DNA of 64,000 nucleotides. Source: Paraburkholderia fynbosensis. GTDB lineage: Bacteria > Pseudomonadota > Gammaproteobacteria > Burkholderiales > Burkholderiaceae. The notes under the pieces are model-generated. The model saw only the letters and a program-made list of their open reading frames with translations. It did not search any database and was not told the DNA's origin. Positions 52,311 to 61,200 of the stretch are shown here, piece by piece (positions within the stretch are counted from its first letter, which is position 1; each line of letters opens with the position of its first letter). A program made the position numbers and the translations under genes. The DNA lies in contig NZ_CADIKI010000012.1 of NCBI RefSeq assembly GCF_902859935.1, forward strand, positions 186,001-250,000. Reading direction: 5' to 3'.

Positions 52311-53681
52311 TTACTGCCCCGCGATCGTCATCCGTTCGATCAGCACCGAGCCGGTCTGCTTGGTGCCGCGCGTGATCGTATCCGCGCCGATCGCGACGAT
52401 ATGGCGGAACATCTCCTGCAGCGTACTCGCCACGGTGATCTCCTCGACCGGATACTGGATCTTGCCGTTCTCGACCCAGAAGCCCGATGCGCCGCGCGAG
52501 TAATCGCCCGTCACGTAGTTCACGCCCTGCCCCATCAGTTCGGTCAGCAACAGGCCCGTGCCGAGTTTCTTCAGCATCGCTTCGAAGTCGTCCTCGGGAC
52601 GCGTGTTCGAGCTGCGCAACGACAGGTTGTGCGAGCCCCCCGCGTTGCCGGTGGTCTTCATGCCGAGCTTGCGCGCCGAATAGGTGGACAGGAAATAGCC
52701 TTCCACTACGCCATCCTTCACGACCGAACGCTGCTGGGTACGCACGCCTTCTTCGTCGAACGGCGCGCTGCCCATGGCGCGCACCACGTGCGGATCTTCG
52801 ACGACCTGCACGTGCGGCGCGAACACCGGCTTGCCGAGGCTGTCGACGAGGAACGAAGTCTTGCGATACAGCGCGCCGCCGCTCGTGGCCTGCACGAAAG
52901 CGCCGAGCAGGCCTGCCGCGAGCGGCGCCTCGAACAGCACCGGCACCTTGCGGGTGTCGAGGCCGCGTGCGCCGATGCGCGAGAGCGCGCGTTGCGCCGC
53001 ATAGCGGCCCACCGCCTCCGGGTCGGCCAGGTCGTCGGCGCTGCGGGTCGACGTGTACCAGTCGTCGCGCTGCATGTTGCGGCCGCTGCCGGCGATCGGC
53101 GCGCATGCGATGTAGTGGCGCGAGTACGGATAGCCTGCGAGGAAACCGCGCGAAGTGGCCAGCACGAACTGCGAGTGCTGCGCCGACACGCTCGCGCCTT
53201 CCGAATTCTTGATCTGCGGGTCGGTCGCGAATGCGGCGTCTTCCGAGCGGCGGGCGATTTCCACCGCTTCGTCGGCGGACAGATTCCACGGGTGATAGAG
53301 ATCGAGATCGCGCGGCGCGGTCTCGAGCAGCTCCGCTTCGGCGAGCCCGGCGCAGTCGTCTTCTGCCGTGAAGCGAGCGATGTTGTACGCCGCTGCGACC
53401 GTGTCCTTCAGCGCTTGCGACGAAAAGTCCGAGGTGCTCGCATTGCCGCGCTTGTTGCCGATGAACACCGTCACGCCGACCATCTTGTCGCGGTTGTGCT
53501 CGATCGTCTCGACTTCGCCGCGCCGCACGGACACGGACAGGCCGTCGCCTTCGGAAATCTCGGTTGCCGCGTCGGTGCCGCCGAGCGACTTCGCGTGACG
53601 AAGGATGTCCGAGGCGATTTCCTTCAGTTCATCCTGGGTATGCGGAAAAAAGCGCTGCTTGACGTCCATGTCTGCTGCCAT
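52311..53681 (-). CDS. pmbA: Metalloprotease PmbA (TldE)
   Basis: PmbA/TldE forms a heterodimer with TldD that degrades unfolded peptides and matures microcin B17-type products. The 456-aa protein shows the VSVRRGEVETIEHN opening and the SGASGFWVENGKIQYPVEEITVA-type C-terminal motif. The ATG at 53681 (MAADMDVKQ) is used; the open frame continues far upstream but is non-coding. TldD is elsewhere. A 350-bp gap lies upstream. Confidence 0.93.
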   Translation of the reverse strand: MAADMDVKQRFFPHTQDELKEIASDILRHAKSLGGTDAATEISEGDGLSVSVRRGEVETIEHNRDKMVGVTVFIGNKRGNASTSDFSSQALKDTVAAAYNIARFTAEDDCAGLAEAELLETAPRDLDLYHPWNLSADEAVEIARRSEDAAFATDPQIKNSEGASVSAQHSQFVLATSRGFLAGYPYSRHYIACAPIAGSGRNMQRDDWYTSTRSADDLADPEAVGRYAAQRALSRIGARGLDTRKVPVLFEAPLAAGLLGAFVQATSGGALYRKTSFLVDSLGKPVFAPHVQVVEDPHVVRAMGSAPFDEEGVRTQQRSVVKDGVVEGYFLSTYSARKLGMKTTGNAGGSHNLSLRSSNTRPEDDFEAMLKKLGTGLLLTELMGQGVNYVTGDYSRGASGFWVENGKIQYPVEEITVASTLQEMFRHIVAIGADTITRGTKQTGSVLIERMTIAGQ

Positions 53682-54033
53682 TGTCGTTGCCGTCCTGTTC
53701 GGGGCCGGGCGGCCCAAGGTATTCGCACATGCCACGCCCATGCTCGTGCAGATGCGCGGTGGCGTGCGTGATGGTTTACGCATCCCGCGATCATAGCAAG
53801 GTACGCGCCGCCGTACCTGGCATTCGCGGCGGCTTGCATCCACCTGCTTGGGCGGCGGCTGGTTGCCGGTTGGAACCCGCGCTGACTTGCTGGCTAATGA
53901 GGGAGGCCAGGGATTTGCGCAGGTCGATCGTGACTTGCCTGCCGCCTGCGTCAGACTGCGGCTTTGCATGGCGCGAGGGCGCATCCACAGCTCCGGCGCG
54001 GGTTCGGCGGGCGGGGCACGCTACAATATCGGT
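53682..54033. other. pmbA-yjgA divergent gap
   Basis: A 352-bp non-coding region for two divergent genes. It has a TACAAT hexamer at 54022-54027, only six bases ahead of the yjgA ATG, and a TATGAT hexamer on the minus strand near 53800. No other structure is clear. Confidence 0.5.
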
Positions 54034-54645
54034 ATGACACGCAAAACCCGCATTCAACCCATCGAATCCGCCGCGCCGGAAGTCGACGAGAACGGTTACG
54101 ATCGTCCCAGCAAGTCCCAGCTCAAGCGCGAGATGCACGAGTTGCAGGAACTGGGCTCGGCGCTGATCGCGCTGCCCAAGGACGCACTCAAACGCATGCC
54201 GATGCCCGAGAAGCTCGACGACGCCGTGCGCGAAGCGCGCCGCATCACCGACCACGAAGGCAAGCGCCGCCAGGTGCAATACGTCGGCCGCGTGATGCGC
54301 TCGCTGCTCGACGAGGAAACCGCCGCGCTGCGCACCGCGCTCGACACCTACAACGGCGTCAACAAGGCGGAAACGGCCAAGCTCCACTGGATCGAGCGCA
54401 CTCGCGACAAACTGCTCGCTGACGACGCCGCGCTGACCGAGTTCATCCGTCAGCACCCGAGCGCCGATCCGCAGCAGGGCCGCACGCTGATCCGCAACGC
54501 GCGCAAGGAAGCGCAGCAAAGCAAGCCGCCGCGCTATTTCCGCGAGCTGTTCCAGTGGATCAAGAACGCGGACGGTCCGTCCGCGCAAAGCGATTCCGAT
54601 GCCGACGACGCCCCGGAAGACGACGATGACGACCGCGACGAATAA
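54034..54645 (+). CDS. yjgA: Ribosome biogenesis factor YjgA (DarP)
   Basis: A 203-aa, highly charged helical protein of the DUF615 family that helps assemble the 50S subunit. Landmark sequences are SKSQLKREMHELQELG, ALPKDALKRMPMPEKLDDAV and RRQVQYVGRVMR. The ATG at 54034 is preceded at six bases by TACAAT with no ribosome-binding site, suggesting a leaderless mRNA. The C-terminus is a poly-Asp/Glu tail. The mog gene overlaps its end by 20 bases. Confidence 0.92.
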   Translation: MTRKTRIQPIESAAPEVDENGYDRPSKSQLKREMHELQELGSALIALPKDALKRMPMPEKLDDAVREARRITDHEGKRRQVQYVGRVMRSLLDEETAALRTALDTYNGVNKAETAKLHWIERTRDKLLADDAALTEFIRQHPSADPQQGRTLIRNARKEAQQSKPPRYFRELFQWIKNADGPSAQSDSDADDAPEDDDDDRDE

Positions 54646-55279
54646 GTCCCCGCGCCGGCACCCCGACGAACTCGTGATAGGCCTCGTGTCGATCAGCGAC
54701 CGCGCGTCGACCGGTGTCTACGAGGACAAAGGCATTCCGGCCTTGCAGGAATGGCTCGCCACGGCCCTGAGCTCACCGTGGCAGGTCGTCACCCGTCTGA
54801 TCCAGGATGACGCGCCCACCATCTCCGCCACGCTCATCGAACTGGTCGACGAAGTGGGCTGCGACCTGGTGCTGACCACCGGCGGCACCGGCCCGTCGCG
54901 GCGCGACGTGACGCCCGAGGCGACGCTCGCGGTCGCGACGAAGGACATGCCGGGTTTCGGCGAGCAGATGCGGCAGATCAGCCTGCATTTCGTGCCGACC
55001 GCGATCCTGTCGCGCCAGGTGGCGGTGATCCGCGAAACGGCAGTGCATGCGGCGCTGATCATCAACCTGCCGGGTCAGCCGAAGTCGATCAAGGAAACGC
55101 TGGAAGGTTTGCGCGATGCGGACGCGGGCGAAACCCGCGGTGCGGTGAAGGTGCCGGGCATTTTCGCGGCGGTGCCGTATTGCATCGACCTGATCGGCGG
55201 GCCGTACGTGGAAACCAACGCCGATGTGGTGAAGGCGTTCCGGCCGAAGAACGCGGTGCGCGCGCCCCGGCAGGCTTAG
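54626..55279 (+). CDS. mog: Molybdopterin adenylyltransferase Mog
   Basis: Mog adenylylates molybdopterin ahead of MoeA. The 217-aa product has the IGLVSISDRASTGVYEDKGI opening, DLVLTTGGTGPSRRDVTPEA and the GAVKVPGIFAAVPYCIDLIG segment. The start at 54626 overlaps yjgA in another frame. It is remote from moaA-mobA-moeA at 17.8-21 kb. Confidence 0.93.
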   Translation: MTTATNKSPRRHPDELVIGLVSISDRASTGVYEDKGIPALQEWLATALSSPWQVVTRLIQDDAPTISATLIELVDEVGCDLVLTTGGTGPSRRDVTPEATLAVATKDMPGFGEQMRQISLHFVPTAILSRQVAVIRETAVHAALIINLPGQPKSIKETLEGLRDADAGETRGAVKVPGIFAAVPYCIDLIGGPYVETNADVVKAFRPKNAVRAPRQA

Positions 55280-55303
55280 CGCTAAGCCTGGGGCTTCGAG
55301 GGC

Positions 55304-55915
55304 TTATTCCGCGGCAGTAGCCGCGTCAGGCGCCGACGGAATCAGGAAGTGCTCGCGGTAGTACTTCAGTTCGTCGATCGACTCGTGGATGTCGGCCAGC
55401 GCCGTGTGCATCGCGCGCTTCTGGAAGCCCTTGTAAATGGTGGGCTGCCAGCGGCGGCACAGTTCCTTCAGCGTGCTGACGTCGAGATTGCGGTAATGGA
55501 AGAAGCGCTCCAGATCCGGCATCCAGCGCGCCATGAAGCGGCGGTCCTGGCAGATCGAGTTGCCACACATCGGCGATTTGCCGGGCGGCACGTACTGCGC
55601 AAGAAATTCGCGAATCTGTTCGGTGGCGTCGGCTTCGCTGACCGTGGAAGCCTTCACGCGGTCGATCAGGCCCGAACGGCCATGCGTGTTCTGATTCCAC
55701 TGATCCATTTTGGCGAGCGTTTCGTCGCTCTGGTGAATCGCCAGCACTGGACCTTCGACCATCCTGTCGAGCGTCGAATTCGTCACGACCACCGCGATTT
55801 CGATGATGCGGTCGGAGTCGGGCTCGAGCCCGGTCATTTCCATGTCCAGCCAGACGAGATTCATGTCACTGCGTACAAGCGGCGGCTGTTCGGTGGATGC
55901 GAGGATGTCAGTCAT
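55304..55915 (-). CDS. orn: Oligoribonuclease
   Basis: Orn is an essential 3'-5' exoribonuclease that clears 2-5-nt RNAs, including pGpG from c-di-GMP breakdown. The 203-aa DEDDh enzyme has D24 and E26 in VWLDMEMTGL, with the remaining motifs NSICQDRRF and ALADIHESIDEL. The start at 55915 (MTDILAST) is about 20 residues longer than the E. coli protein. It diverges from the M48 peptidase. Confidence 0.94.
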   Translation of the reverse strand: MTDILASTEQPPLVRSDMNLVWLDMEMTGLEPDSDRIIEIAVVVTNSTLDRMVEGPVLAIHQSDETLAKMDQWNQNTHGRSGLIDRVKASTVSEADATEQIREFLAQYVPPGKSPMCGNSICQDRRFMARWMPDLERFFHYRNLDVSTLKELCRRWQPTIYKGFQKRAMHTALADIHESIDELKYYREHFLIPSAPDAATAAE

Positions 55916-56001
55916 TGAGGGCAACCCTGATGGCCTGGCCGGCGGCTTCGTGCAAAGCCTGCCTGCCCCGGCGCTGGTTCGTTTGAGATGGTTTGAGCGG
56001 T

Positions 56002-56031
56002 GGCTCGAGCCGATTTGAAGCGGCTCGAGCC
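56002..56031. repeat. Pair of GGCTCGAGCC palindromes, 20 bp apart
   Basis: The 10-bp palindrome GGCTCGAGCC occurs at 56002-56011 and 56022-56031, embedded in a near-exact 20-bp tandem repeat. The spacing is two helical turns. It lies between orn and the M48 peptidase gene, about 40-70 bases ahead of the TATAAT at 56071. Confidence 0.65.
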
Positions 56032-56070
56032 CGTTTAAGCGTATCTCCCGCCACGAGGCGGGAACAAACA

Positions 56071-56076
56071 TATAAT
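56071..56076 (+). promoter_or_regulatory. TATAAT element for the M48 peptidase gene
   Basis: A perfect TATAAT lies 29 bases upstream of the ATG. The -35 region is replaced by a CCCGCC/GGCGGG hairpin (56047-56062), so the promoter may be controlled. Confidence 0.5.
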
Positions 56077-56104
56077 TCTCGCATAGATACCACGGAATCC
56101 CTGG

Positions 56105-57364
56105 ATGCCTACCCTGTACTTCACCGTTCTGTTCGTCATCGCCGTCGTGGCGATGGTCGGCACCAAGCTATGGCTCGCGTCGCGGCAAATCCGCTTCGTC
56201 GCCGGCCATCGCGAGCAGGTGCCCAGCCAGTTCGTCGGCACCATCCAGCTGAGCGCGCACCAGCGCGCCGCCGACTACACCGTCGAGCGCACCCGCCTCA
56301 CCATGGTCGAAGTCGTGGTCAGCGCGGCCGTGCTGATCGGCCTCACGCTGCTGGGCGGCGTGCAGGCGCTCGATCTGGCGATCTCCGACTGGCTCGGGCG
56401 TGGCTACCTCGGCCAGATCGCCCTGGTCGCCGTCGTGATCGCGATCACGAGCGCGGTCGACCTGCCGTTCGATTACTACCGGCAGTTCGTGATCGAACAG
56501 CGCTTCGGCTTCAACCGGATGAGCAAGCGCATTTTCTTCCTCGACCGCATCAAGGGCACGCTGCTCGGCGCCGCGTTCGGCCTGCCGCTGCTGTTCGTCG
56601 TGCTGTGGCTGATGAACCAGGCCGGCAGTTTGTGGTGGCTGTGGACTTGGATCGTGTGGGTGGCGTTCCAGATGCTCGTGCTCGTGCTGTATCCGTCGTT
56701 CATTGCGCCGCTCTTCAACAAGTTCGAGCCGCTCAAGGACGAAGCGCTGAAAAGCCGTATCGAAGCGCTGATGAAGCGCTGCGGCTTCGCCGCCAAAGGC
56801 CTCTTCGTGATGGACGGCAGCCGCCGTTCGGCGCACGGCAACGCGTACTTCACCGGCTTCGGCGCGGCCAAGCGGATCGTGTTTTTCGACACGCTGCTCG
56901 CGCGTCTGTCCGGCAGCGAGATCGAGGCCGTGCTCGCGCACGAACTCGGCCACTTCAAGCGCCGTCACGTGATCAAGCGGATGCTCGTCACCTTCGCGGT
57001 CAGCCTCGTGATGCTCGCATTGCTCGGCTGGCTCTCGCAATGCGTGTGGTTCTACGAAGGGCTGGGCGTGCGGCCGTCGCTGATCGGCGGCAATAGCGGT
57101 CTCGCGCTGGTGCTGTTCTTCCTCGCGCTGCCGGTGTTCCTGTTCTTCGTCACGCCGCTCGGCAGCCTCAGCTCGCGCAAGCACGAGTTCGAAGCCGACG
57201 CGTTCGCCGCGACGCAGACCGACGCGCAAGACCTCGTGAACGCGCTCGTCAAGCTGTACGAGGACAACGCGTCGACCCTGACGCCCGATCCGCTCTACAC
57301 CGCGTTCTACTACTCGCATCCGCCGGCGTCACAGCGGATCGACCGACTGTTGCGGCACGCATGA
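56105..57364 (+). CDS. M48 family metallopeptidase, Ste24-like
   Basis: A 419-aa integral membrane zinc protease with several helices at each end of the chain. The active site is HELGH at residues 279-283, followed by a downstream Glu in the LSSRKHEFEADAFA motif. Such enzymes belong to the CAAX-prenyl-protease (Ste24)/HtpX group and may act in membrane-protein quality control. The stop overlaps rsgA by four bases, so the two are coupled. Confidence 0.9.
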   Translation: MPTLYFTVLFVIAVVAMVGTKLWLASRQIRFVAGHREQVPSQFVGTIQLSAHQRAADYTVERTRLTMVEVVVSAAVLIGLTLLGGVQALDLAISDWLGRGYLGQIALVAVVIAITSAVDLPFDYYRQFVIEQRFGFNRMSKRIFFLDRIKGTLLGAAFGLPLLFVVLWLMNQAGSLWWLWTWIVWVAFQMLVLVLYPSFIAPLFNKFEPLKDEALKSRIEALMKRCGFAAKGLFVMDGSRRSAHGNAYFTGFGAAKRIVFFDTLLARLSGSEIEAVLAHELGHFKRRHVIKRMLVTFAVSLVMLALLGWLSQCVWFYEGLGVRPSLIGGNSGLALVLFFLALPVFLFFVTPLGSLSSRKHEFEADAFAATQTDAQDLVNALVKLYEDNASTLTPDPLYTAFYYSHPPASQRIDRLLRHA

Positions 57365-58311
57365 GCCGCTCCCCGAAAGCACCGCGCGCGTCGGCCAGCA
57401 CGCGCGTAGGCGGCCTCGTGGTGGCCGCGCATGGCCGCCACTATCTGGTCGCGCCGGAAGATGGCGCGCCGATGCTCCAATGCTTTCCGCGTGGCAAGCG
57501 CAGCGAGGTAGCGGTCGGCGATCGCGTGATTTACGAACCGACGTCCGCGGACCAAGGCGTGATCGTCGAGATCGGCGAACGGCGCAACCTGCTGTATCGC
57601 TCGGATCAGTACAAGTCGAAGCTGTTCGCGGCCAATCTGGATCAATTGCTGATCGTGCTCGCCACCGAGCCGCATTTCAGCGAGGACCTGCTCGGCCGCG
57701 CGTTGGTCGCCGCCGAAGCGAATGAGCTGAAACCGTTGATCGTGCTCAACAAGATCGACGTGACCGGCGAACTCGAAGGTGCGCGCAAGCGGCTCGAGTC
57801 GTATCGCGAGCTGGGCTATACGGTCGTCGAGGTGTCGATCAAGATGCAGCCCGAGGCCGCGCGCGCCGCATTGGTCGAACATCTGCACGGCCATTCGACG
57901 CTGCTGCTCGGCCAATCCGGTATGGGCAAGTCGACGCTCGTGAACCTGCTGATTCCCGATGCAGAAGTCGCTACGCGCGAGATTTCGACCGCGTTGAATA
58001 GCGGGCGCCACACCACGACCTTTACGCGGCTTTATCCGTTGCCGAAGCTGGACGGCAGCAAGACGGGCGGTGCGTTGATCGACTCGCCGGGCTTCCAGGA
58101 ATTCGGCCTGCATCATCTGACCGAAGGCCGGCTGGAGCGCGCGTTTCTGGAGTTCCGGCCGCTGTTGCCGAACTGCCGCTTTTACAACTGCCATCACTTG
58201 CACGAGCCGGGCTGCGCGATTCTCGAAGCGGTCGCCCATGGCCGCATCCGCCGCGAGCGTCATGCGCTCTATGCGCAACTCGTGCACGAAGCCAGCCAGA
58301 TCGTGCGCTGA
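57361..58311 (+). CDS. rsgA: Small-subunit ribosome GTPase RsgA
   Basis: RsgA is a late 30S assembly factor. The 316-aa circularly permuted GTPase has an OB-fold at the N-terminus, the G4 motif VLNKIDV, then the G1 motif GQSGMGKSTLVN from residue 184. The C-terminal zinc site has C272, C277, H279 and C285. It is coupled to the M48 gene upstream and followed two bases later by the DUF2007 gene. Confidence 0.95.
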   Translation: MSRSPKAPRASASTRVGGLVVAAHGRHYLVAPEDGAPMLQCFPRGKRSEVAVGDRVIYEPTSADQGVIVEIGERRNLLYRSDQYKSKLFAANLDQLLIVLATEPHFSEDLLGRALVAAEANELKPLIVLNKIDVTGELEGARKRLESYRELGYTVVEVSIKMQPEAARAALVEHLHGHSTLLLGQSGMGKSTLVNLLIPDAEVATREISTALNSGRHTTTFTRLYPLPKLDGSKTGGALIDSPGFQEFGLHHLTEGRLERAFLEFRPLLPNCRFYNCHHLHEPGCAILEAVAHGRIRRERHALYAQLVHEASQIVR

Positions 58312-58312
58312 C

Positions 58313-58633
58313 ATGAAGCTGATGCGCGCACCGAATCTGATCACCGGACAGCATTGGGTCAACGTGCTGGAGACCGCGGGCATCGCGTGCGAGTTGCACA
58401 ACCGCTATCTGAACGGCGCGCTCGGCGATATCCCAGCGGATCAGTGCGCGCCTGAGTTGTGGCTCGTCGATGAACGCGACGAGGCCATGGCCCGGCGTTT
58501 GATCGACGCGGCCTCGCATGGACCGGCGGCGGGCTCGCCCGGCTGGCGATGCCGTCAGTGCGGCGAACTCCTCGAAGCGCAATTCACGGTGTGCTGGCAA
58601 TGCGGGACTGCGCGCGATCCGTTGGATGGATGA
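58313..58633 (+). CDS. DUF2007-type protein with C-terminal zinc ribbon
   Basis: A 106-aa protein. The N-terminal part (MKLMRAPNLITGQHWVNVLE) is the DUF2007 fold, resembling a signal-transduction PII-type ferredoxin-like domain. The C-terminus has two CxxC knuckles (WRCRQCGE and VCWQCGTA) forming a zinc ribbon. It starts two bases after the rsgA stop and so is in its operon. The function is unknown. Confidence 0.85.
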   Translation: MKLMRAPNLITGQHWVNVLETAGIACELHNRYLNGALGDIPADQCAPELWLVDERDEAMARRLIDAASHGPAAGSPGWRCRQCGELLEAQFTVCWQCGTARDPLDG

Positions 58634-58707
58634 GGGATGGGGGTCTTGCGCGCGAGCGCCGGCGAGGTTGGTCAAGACGTTTGAGCGTAAGTCGAAGGCA
58701 AATAAGA

Positions 58708-58735
58708 AACCGGGCGATTGCCCGGTTTTTTATTG
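58708..58735. terminator. Terminator after the DUF2007 gene
   Basis: AAACCGGGC and GCCCGGTTT pair around a 4-base loop, followed by TTTT on the plus strand. Confidence 0.92.
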
Positions 58736-58765
58736 CGCTACGTTCGCCCTGCCAACATGCTCGCC

Positions 58766-59704
58766 TCAAGCCAGCCACACGGCGATAGTCAGCATCAAGA
58801 GCAGAATCATCCACAGCACGACCGCGCGCCACACCAGACCCACCGCCGATTGCAGCGTGCGCGGCGTGCAGTCGTCGCCGACCTGCATCGGGCCGCCGTC
58901 GCCGGTGGCAAGCGCGTCGAGGCTCGACGGTTCGGCGAGCGGCCCGCTCAGACGTGCACCCAACGCCCCACTTCCGGCGGCCAGCAGCACACCGTCGTTC
59001 GCATCGGGCCACTGACGCGCATGGTTGCGCCACGCATAAATCGCGTCCTCGAAATTGCCGACGATCGCAAAGCCCAGCGATGTCAAGCGCGCCGGCACCC
59101 AGTCGATCACGAAGAAGGCGCGCTGCGCGAAGCTCGAAAACGCGGCGGTGCGTTCATCGCCCGGGCGCGCCCATGCACGCGCCAGATATTCGGCAATCCG
59201 GTACAGCACCGCGCCCGCCGGCCCGACTGGAATCAGGAACCAGAAGAACACACCGAACACATGGCGGTGCGAAGCAACCACCGCATGAATCAGCGTATGA
59301 CGGACGATCTCGCTGACCGGCATGTCGATCGTTTCGAGCCCGGTCCATTCATTCAGAATTTCACGCGCGCGCGGCACGTCGTCGTTGTTCAACGCGAGGT
59401 GAATGTCGGTGAAGTAATGGCTGAACTGGCGGAAGCCGAGCGTGAAGTACAGCACCGCGACGTTCCACAGGAACGCCAGTGCGAAATGGATGTGATACAG
59501 CACGTAGTAGACGAGCGCGACCGCCAGCGTCCAGGGCACCACGACCATGAGCCATGCGAGCAAGCCATGCCTGGGCTTGCCGGCGTCAAATCCGTGCGCT
59601 GCCGACTCCGCATGGTATTGGAGCAGCGCAGACACCGGGTTGCTCGGTGACAGCGCGCGTACCTGTTCAATGATCAGAGCCAGCAATACGGAGAAAAAAG
59701 TCAT
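58766..59704 (-). CDS. CobD/CbiB-family (AmpE-like) inner membrane protein
   Basis: A 312-aa membrane protein with about five helices. Conserved pieces include FFVIDWVPARLTSLGFAIVG and the FRQFSHYFTDIHLALN loop, which match both CobD/CbiB (cobalamin biosynthesis) and E. coli AmpE (cell-wall signalling). No cob genes are near, so AmpE-like is more likely. It is the last gene of the rpsP-rplS group. Confidence 0.78.
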   Translation of the reverse strand: MTFFSVLLALIIEQVRALSPSNPVSALLQYHAESAAHGFDAGKPRHGLLAWLMVVVPWTLAVALVYYVLYHIHFALAFLWNVAVLYFTLGFRQFSHYFTDIHLALNNDDVPRAREILNEWTGLETIDMPVSEIVRHTLIHAVVASHRHVFGVFFWFLIPVGPAGAVLYRIAEYLARAWARPGDERTAAFSSFAQRAFFVIDWVPARLTSLGFAIVGNFEDAIYAWRNHARQWPDANDGVLLAAGSGALGARLSGPLAEPSSLDALATGDGGPMQVGDDCTPRTLQSAVGLVWRAVVLWMILLLMLTIAVWLA

Positions 59705-59855
59705 GCGATGCGCCGTGCTTTTTGAGTTTTTACGATTGTTTTATAACGATAGCACAGGGTCGGATTCGACTGAGCGCCGACACCGACAAACACCGGGCAG
59801 GTGCACAGTCACGCGCAATATGTGTGGTAACTCGCGCAACGACGCATGCAGTGAC

Positions 59856-60575
59856 TCATGCAGCGAGGAAACGATACAGGTTGCGCAGCATCGCCGCCGT
59901 CGCGCCCCAGATGAAATGGTGGCCACCGACTTCGCCGCCGCCCTGCCCGTGCGACTGCGTTGATCCGCTGCGCGGATACGGCATCGTGAAAAAGCGTCGC
60001 TCGCCATCCTCGTAACGGAAGACGCGCACTTCGTGATTTGCCGGGTCCATCAGAAACGCGAGCGGCACTTCGAAGACCTCGGCCACTTCGAGCGTATCCA
60101 TTTGCAATGCGAACGGCGGATGCACGAGACCGATCACCGGGGTCACACAAAAGCCGGTGCCGGTCAAATAGTCGGGTAATGCGCCGAGAATTTCTACTCG
60201 CGACGGTTCAAGGCCAACCTCTTCGTGCGCTTCGCGCAGTGCCGTCGCAGTGGCATCGGCATCGAACGGTTCCTGACGGCCGCCAGGAAAACTCACCTGT
60301 CCGGCGTGATCGTTCAGATGATCGGCACGCTGCGTGAGCAGCACGGTGAGCCCATGATTGCGGACCACGAGCGGCACCAGCACCGCGGCCACGCGCGGAT
60401 CGCCCTCGGTATTGCGCCACGGCGTTTCGATTCTAGGCTCAGGCGTCCAGTCGAGATGCTGCTCGAAGCGGGCGCGTAGACCATCAGGGGTAAGGCGCTC
60501 GGCAGCCACCGGCGGCAGATGGGCACCGGTGGCTTCGACGGGCAGCGATTCAGGCTCAAAGACGGGGCGGATCAA
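59856..60575 (-). CDS. CoA pyrophosphatase (Nudix hydrolase)
   Basis: A 239-aa Nudix enzyme. The CoA-specific motif LLTQRADHLNDHAGQVSFPG precedes the Nudix box GGRQEP...REAHEEVGL. The family splits CoA into adenosine 3',5'-bisphosphate and phosphopantetheine. The TTG start at 60575 is the best candidate; no ATG is close. It follows the rplS terminator, so it may have its own promoter. Confidence 0.9.
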   Translation of the reverse strand: MIRPVFEPESLPVEATGAHLPPVAAERLTPDGLRARFEQHLDWTPEPRIETPWRNTEGDPRVAAVLVPLVVRNHGLTVLLTQRADHLNDHAGQVSFPGGRQEPFDADATATALREAHEEVGLEPSRVEILGALPDYLTGTGFCVTPVIGLVHPPFALQMDTLEVAEVFEVPLAFLMDPANHEVRVFRYEDGERRFFTMPYPRSGSTQSHGQGGGEVGGHHFIWGATAAMLRNLYRFLAA

Positions 60576-60628
60576 CGGGTCTCTCGAATGAGCGGATAGG
60601 GGACGTGCCGCTATTTTGACCTGGCAAA

Positions 60629-60658
60629 CAAAAAAGCACCCGCGAGGGGTGCTTTTTC
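60629..60658 (-). terminator. rplS terminator
   Basis: AAGCACCC and GGGTGCTT form a stem with a 4-base loop, followed by TTTTTT on the minus strand. Confidence 0.92.
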
Positions 60659-60667
60659 TTACAGCAT

Positions 60668-61054
60668 TTACGCTTGGGAAGCAGCGCGGTCTTTCGAGAC
60701 CAGCTTTTCCTTGATTCGAGCCGACTTGCCCGAACGGTCGCGCAGGTAGTACAGCTTCGCACGACGCACATCGCCACGACGCTTCACGACGATGCTTGCC
60801 AGCAGCGGCGAGTACGTCTGGAACGTACGCTCGACGCCTTCGCCCGACGAAATCTTACGGACGATGAACGACGAATTCAGACCACGGTTACGCTTGGCGA
60901 TCACAACGCCTTCGTAAGCCTGAACACGCTTACGCGTACCTTCAACCACGTTCACGCTGACGATCACCGTATCGCCGGGGGCGAATTCGGGGATGGTCTT
61001 CTCGCCGAGGGCGCGCGCGATTTCTTCCTGCTCGAGTTTTGCAATCAGATTCAT
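60668..61054 (-). CDS. rplS: 50S ribosomal protein L19
   Basis: The 128-aa product, MNLIAKLEQEEIARALGEKT onward, is a complete L19 with the GDTVIVSVNVVEGTRKRVQA segment. The ATG at 61054 has AGGAG six bases upstream; a GTG one codon before is less likely. It is the last ribosomal gene of rpsP-rimM-trmD-rplS and is followed by a strong terminator. Confidence 0.97.
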   Translation of the reverse strand: MNLIAKLEQEEIARALGEKTIPEFAPGDTVIVSVNVVEGTRKRVQAYEGVVIAKRNRGLNSSFIVRKISSGEGVERTFQTYSPLLASIVVKRRGDVRRAKLYYLRDRSGKSARIKEKLVSKDRAASQA

Positions 61055-61200
61055 CACTGACTCCTAGATCCATCTTGTCGGCGTTCGTACCTGCCTCGCG
61101 GAAAATGCTCGGCTACGGCCCCGATAGAGGATGGGTTCACATCTGGCGCCGTACACGCATGTGCGGCGCCGCCTGGTGTCCGCTCGAAAGGCCGCCGGCT

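Noticed and set aside
52251..53771. A 506-codon plus-strand frame opposite pmbA.
   Set aside because: pmbA has clear family motifs; the opposite frame does not.
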